From Paenibacillus zeirhizosphaerae (GTDB lineage Bacteria; Bacillota; Bacilli; Paenibacillales; Paenibacillaceae), in NCBI RefSeq assembly GCF_030705605.1, contig NZ_JAPCKK010000014.1, forward strand, positions 434,001-498,000: 64,000 nucleotides of DNA. Direction: 5' to 3'. Positions 62,625 to 64,000 of the stretch are shown piece after piece. The position numbers and the translations under genes were made by a program. Position 1 is the first letter of the stretch. Each line of letters starts with the position of its first letter. Below the pieces are notes generated by a model. The model worked only from the letters and a program-made list of their open reading frames with translations, searched no databases and was not told where the DNA came from.

Positions 62625-64000
62625 CTACACCTGAACGCTTTCTCCCGCATCGAAGAAATAAAGCCATCTTTCCGCAATCTTCCGTCCAAGGATATCCTCC
62701 ATGACCCGGGAGTACAGTTCAAGCTGAAAGCGGTACATGCCGGTCAAAACCTCCAGATTCCTGAACTCAGAGATCTGGTCTGTCTTATAATCCAGCAGGA
62801 CGAGACCCTTCTCGTCCTCAAAGAGACAATCGACGATCCCTTTGACCAGCACTGTATCTCCTTCCAGTTCGGCCGCCACGCCTGTGTGCGTAGTGCCCCC
62901 TGGCTGCCGGATGTCCAGCGCCTGCCGGTTGGCCAACTGCGAAGCAGGCAGACCATAACTGAAAGGCAGCTCCCGCTGTACGGAAGAGGCGTGAAGCAGC
63001 CTCTGACCAAGCTCAGTCGCAAAAAAGCGTGTAATCTCTCCGGCATCAATCATGTCTGCATGCTGGCGGGACATGATTTCGGACTGCACCAGACGCTCCT
63101 TCGTTTCCTCAATAACAGGGGCAACAATGCTGCCCTGAAGAGGAAGATGAAACATCAGCGTATGGTACACCGTTCCCCGCTCACTAGGACTTAGCCCCTT
63201 CTGCTCCATGAATTTGGGACGGCGCAACTGCAGTCTTTCAAAGGTTGGCTGCTGCACGGACGTTTCCCCGCTTACGGCGCTCAGGACGTTCGTCCAATCC
63301 GCAGAAGGCGGCTCCTCACCAGTGACAGTCCGCTTTAACTCTGTTGCCGACGTACTCGCTGCGGTCCTGCCAGCAAGCGCATGCGGGTAGGTCCAGGACA
63401 GCGCATTCGCCAACTGTCCGGCCTGATTCACGGCGGCGCTATGCACTGGCTGCACTTGTCTGAGCGCCTCCACACGACTGCTTCTGTCCGGCAAAAGCTC
63501 CGTTTCCGGTCCAGCGTCAGCCGCCGCAATGGAAGCCGCCGCTTCCGCAGAATACAGGGATACAAGCCAACCGCCTTCATTGCCCTCCAAAGGGCGGTAC
63601 GCCTCCGGCTGTAAACCCGCCGCCTCGCGCAAAACGGAAGCCGACGGATGACGAAGCAACGCCGGGCCAATCCAGTCGAGATAGCTCCTGCCCGCAGCCA
63701 GTAGATAATCAGGCAGCACCTCTTCCCGCTCGTCCTTGATGGCTGCCCAGGAAGCTGCCTGTGCAGCCGCATTTCTAACGGTGGCCGTGATGATCATTTT
63801 TTCGCGCGGACGGGTGAGCGCAACGTATAGTACCCGCATTTCCTCCGCCAGCAGCTCCAGTTGCGAACGTCTGCGGATCGCCAGATTGGGCAGGGTCGGA
63901 TAGCTGACCCTATTGCCGTTGTCCACGAACTTGGGACCAAAACCAAGCCCTTTATGCATAAGAAAAGGCATGTTCAGGTCTTGTGTGTTGAACATTTTGG
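62625..64000 (-). CDS. addA: ATP-dependent helicase/nuclease AddA, C-terminal part (cut by window end)
   Basis: The window holds only the C-terminal 458 or so residues; the frame stays open past base 64000. They contain helicase motif VI (RVLYVALTRPREKM) and the C-terminal nuclease domain with GTVYHTLMFHL, VKGIVDCLFEDEKGLVLLDYKTDQI (D and K of the nuclease active site) and GMYRFQLELYSRVME. AddAB is the Bacillus counterpart of RecBCD in double-strand break repair. The middle of this part is Ala/Ser-rich and variable. It ends 21 bases before sbcD, the common addB-addA-sbcD-sbcC order. Confidence 0.95.
   Translation of the reverse strand, partial: KMFNTQDLNMPFLMHKGLGFGPKFVDNGNRVSYPTLPNLAIRRRSQLELLAEEMRVLYVALTRPREKMIITATVRNAAAQAASWAAIKDEREEVLPDYLLAAGRSYLDWIGPALLRHPSASVLREAAGLQPEAYRPLEGNEGGWLVSLYSAEAAASIAAADAGPETELLPDRSSRVEALRQVQPVHSAAVNQAGQLANALSWTYPHALAGRTAASTSATELKRTVTGEEPPSADWTNVLSAVSGETSVQQPTFERLQLRRPKFMEQKGLSPSERGTVYHTLMFHLPLQGSIVAPVIEETKERLVQSEIMSRQHADMIDAGEITRFFATELGQRLLHASSVQRELPFSYGLPASQLANRQALDIRQPGGTTHTGVAAELEGDTVLVKGIVDCLFEDEKGLVLLDYKTDQISEFRNLEVLTGMYRFQLELYSRVMEDILGRKIAERWLYFFDAGESVQV

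Noticed and set aside
1-64000. A mobile element, prophage or defence island
   Set aside because: I see no integrase, transposase, phage or restriction genes, and nearly all genes keep the core Bacillales order. Only the short palindromic repeat hints at mobility.

Overview
The window reads as an ordinary stretch of chromosome from an endospore-forming, bacillithiol-making Bacillota of the Paenibacillus type. The evidence is the mixture of sporulation genes (spoVD, an rsfA-like regulator, a YlaJ/YhcN lipoprotein, yqfC/yqfD), bshC for bacillithiol, the Bacillus-like dcw and sigA-dnaG gene orders, strong AGGAGG ribosome binding sites, frequent TTG/GTG starts, and moderately high GC. No prophage, insertion sequence or CRISPR array is visible. 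Most genes are on the minus strand.

Region 1 (1-16.6 kb) is the start of the division and cell wall cluster read right to left: mraZ, rsmH, ftsL, pbpB, spoVD and the start of murE. mraZ carries a clear promoter and TGGG-type operator. Upstream lie ahcY (an S-adenosylhomocysteine hydrolase placed between mraZ and bshC) and bshC. Next comes an oligopeptide ABC transporter, oppA-B-C-F, with no oppD, then a DUF3397-like membrane protein and panE.

Region 2 (16.7-34.8 kb) is a series of small units: an RsfA-like regulator, a secreted coiled-coil protein, the ylaK(PhoH)/ylaJ pair, a previously uncalled 50-residue ORF, an LCP wall-polymer ligase, typA, two divergent TerC-family genes, nifS-thiI for tRNA thiolation, a CwlQ-like lytic transglycosylase, small conserved proteins (DUF1540, DUF3907), a subtilisin-type protease and a PLP aminotransferase.

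Region 3 (34.8-56.5 kb) begins with the RNase P RNA, which looks like type A rather than the Bacillus type B. It continues with the macromolecular synthesis block: nif3-like, trmK, sigA, dnaG, yaiI, glyS-glyQ under a glycine T-box, recO, yqzL (too short for the usual length cut-off), era, cdd, dgkA, ybeY, pgpH, phoH, yqfD, yqfC, then an anchored hypothetical protein, floA, an NfeD-family protease, yqeY and rpsU. Region 4 (56.5-64 kb) has a HIT protein, a hexapeptide-repeat protein preceded by a possible structured RNA, and the sbcC-sbcD-addA recombination and repair genes, with addA cut by the window edge.

The observations most worth following are: a 127-bp imperfect palindromic repeat present twice in opposite orientation; the candidate structured RNA downstream of sbcC; the type A RNase P RNA; the opp operon with a single ATPase; the hexapeptide-repeat protein; and a very GC-rich, Ala-rich block inside sbcC. 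Several gene starts were moved to TTG, GTG or internal ATG codons on ribosome binding site evidence.
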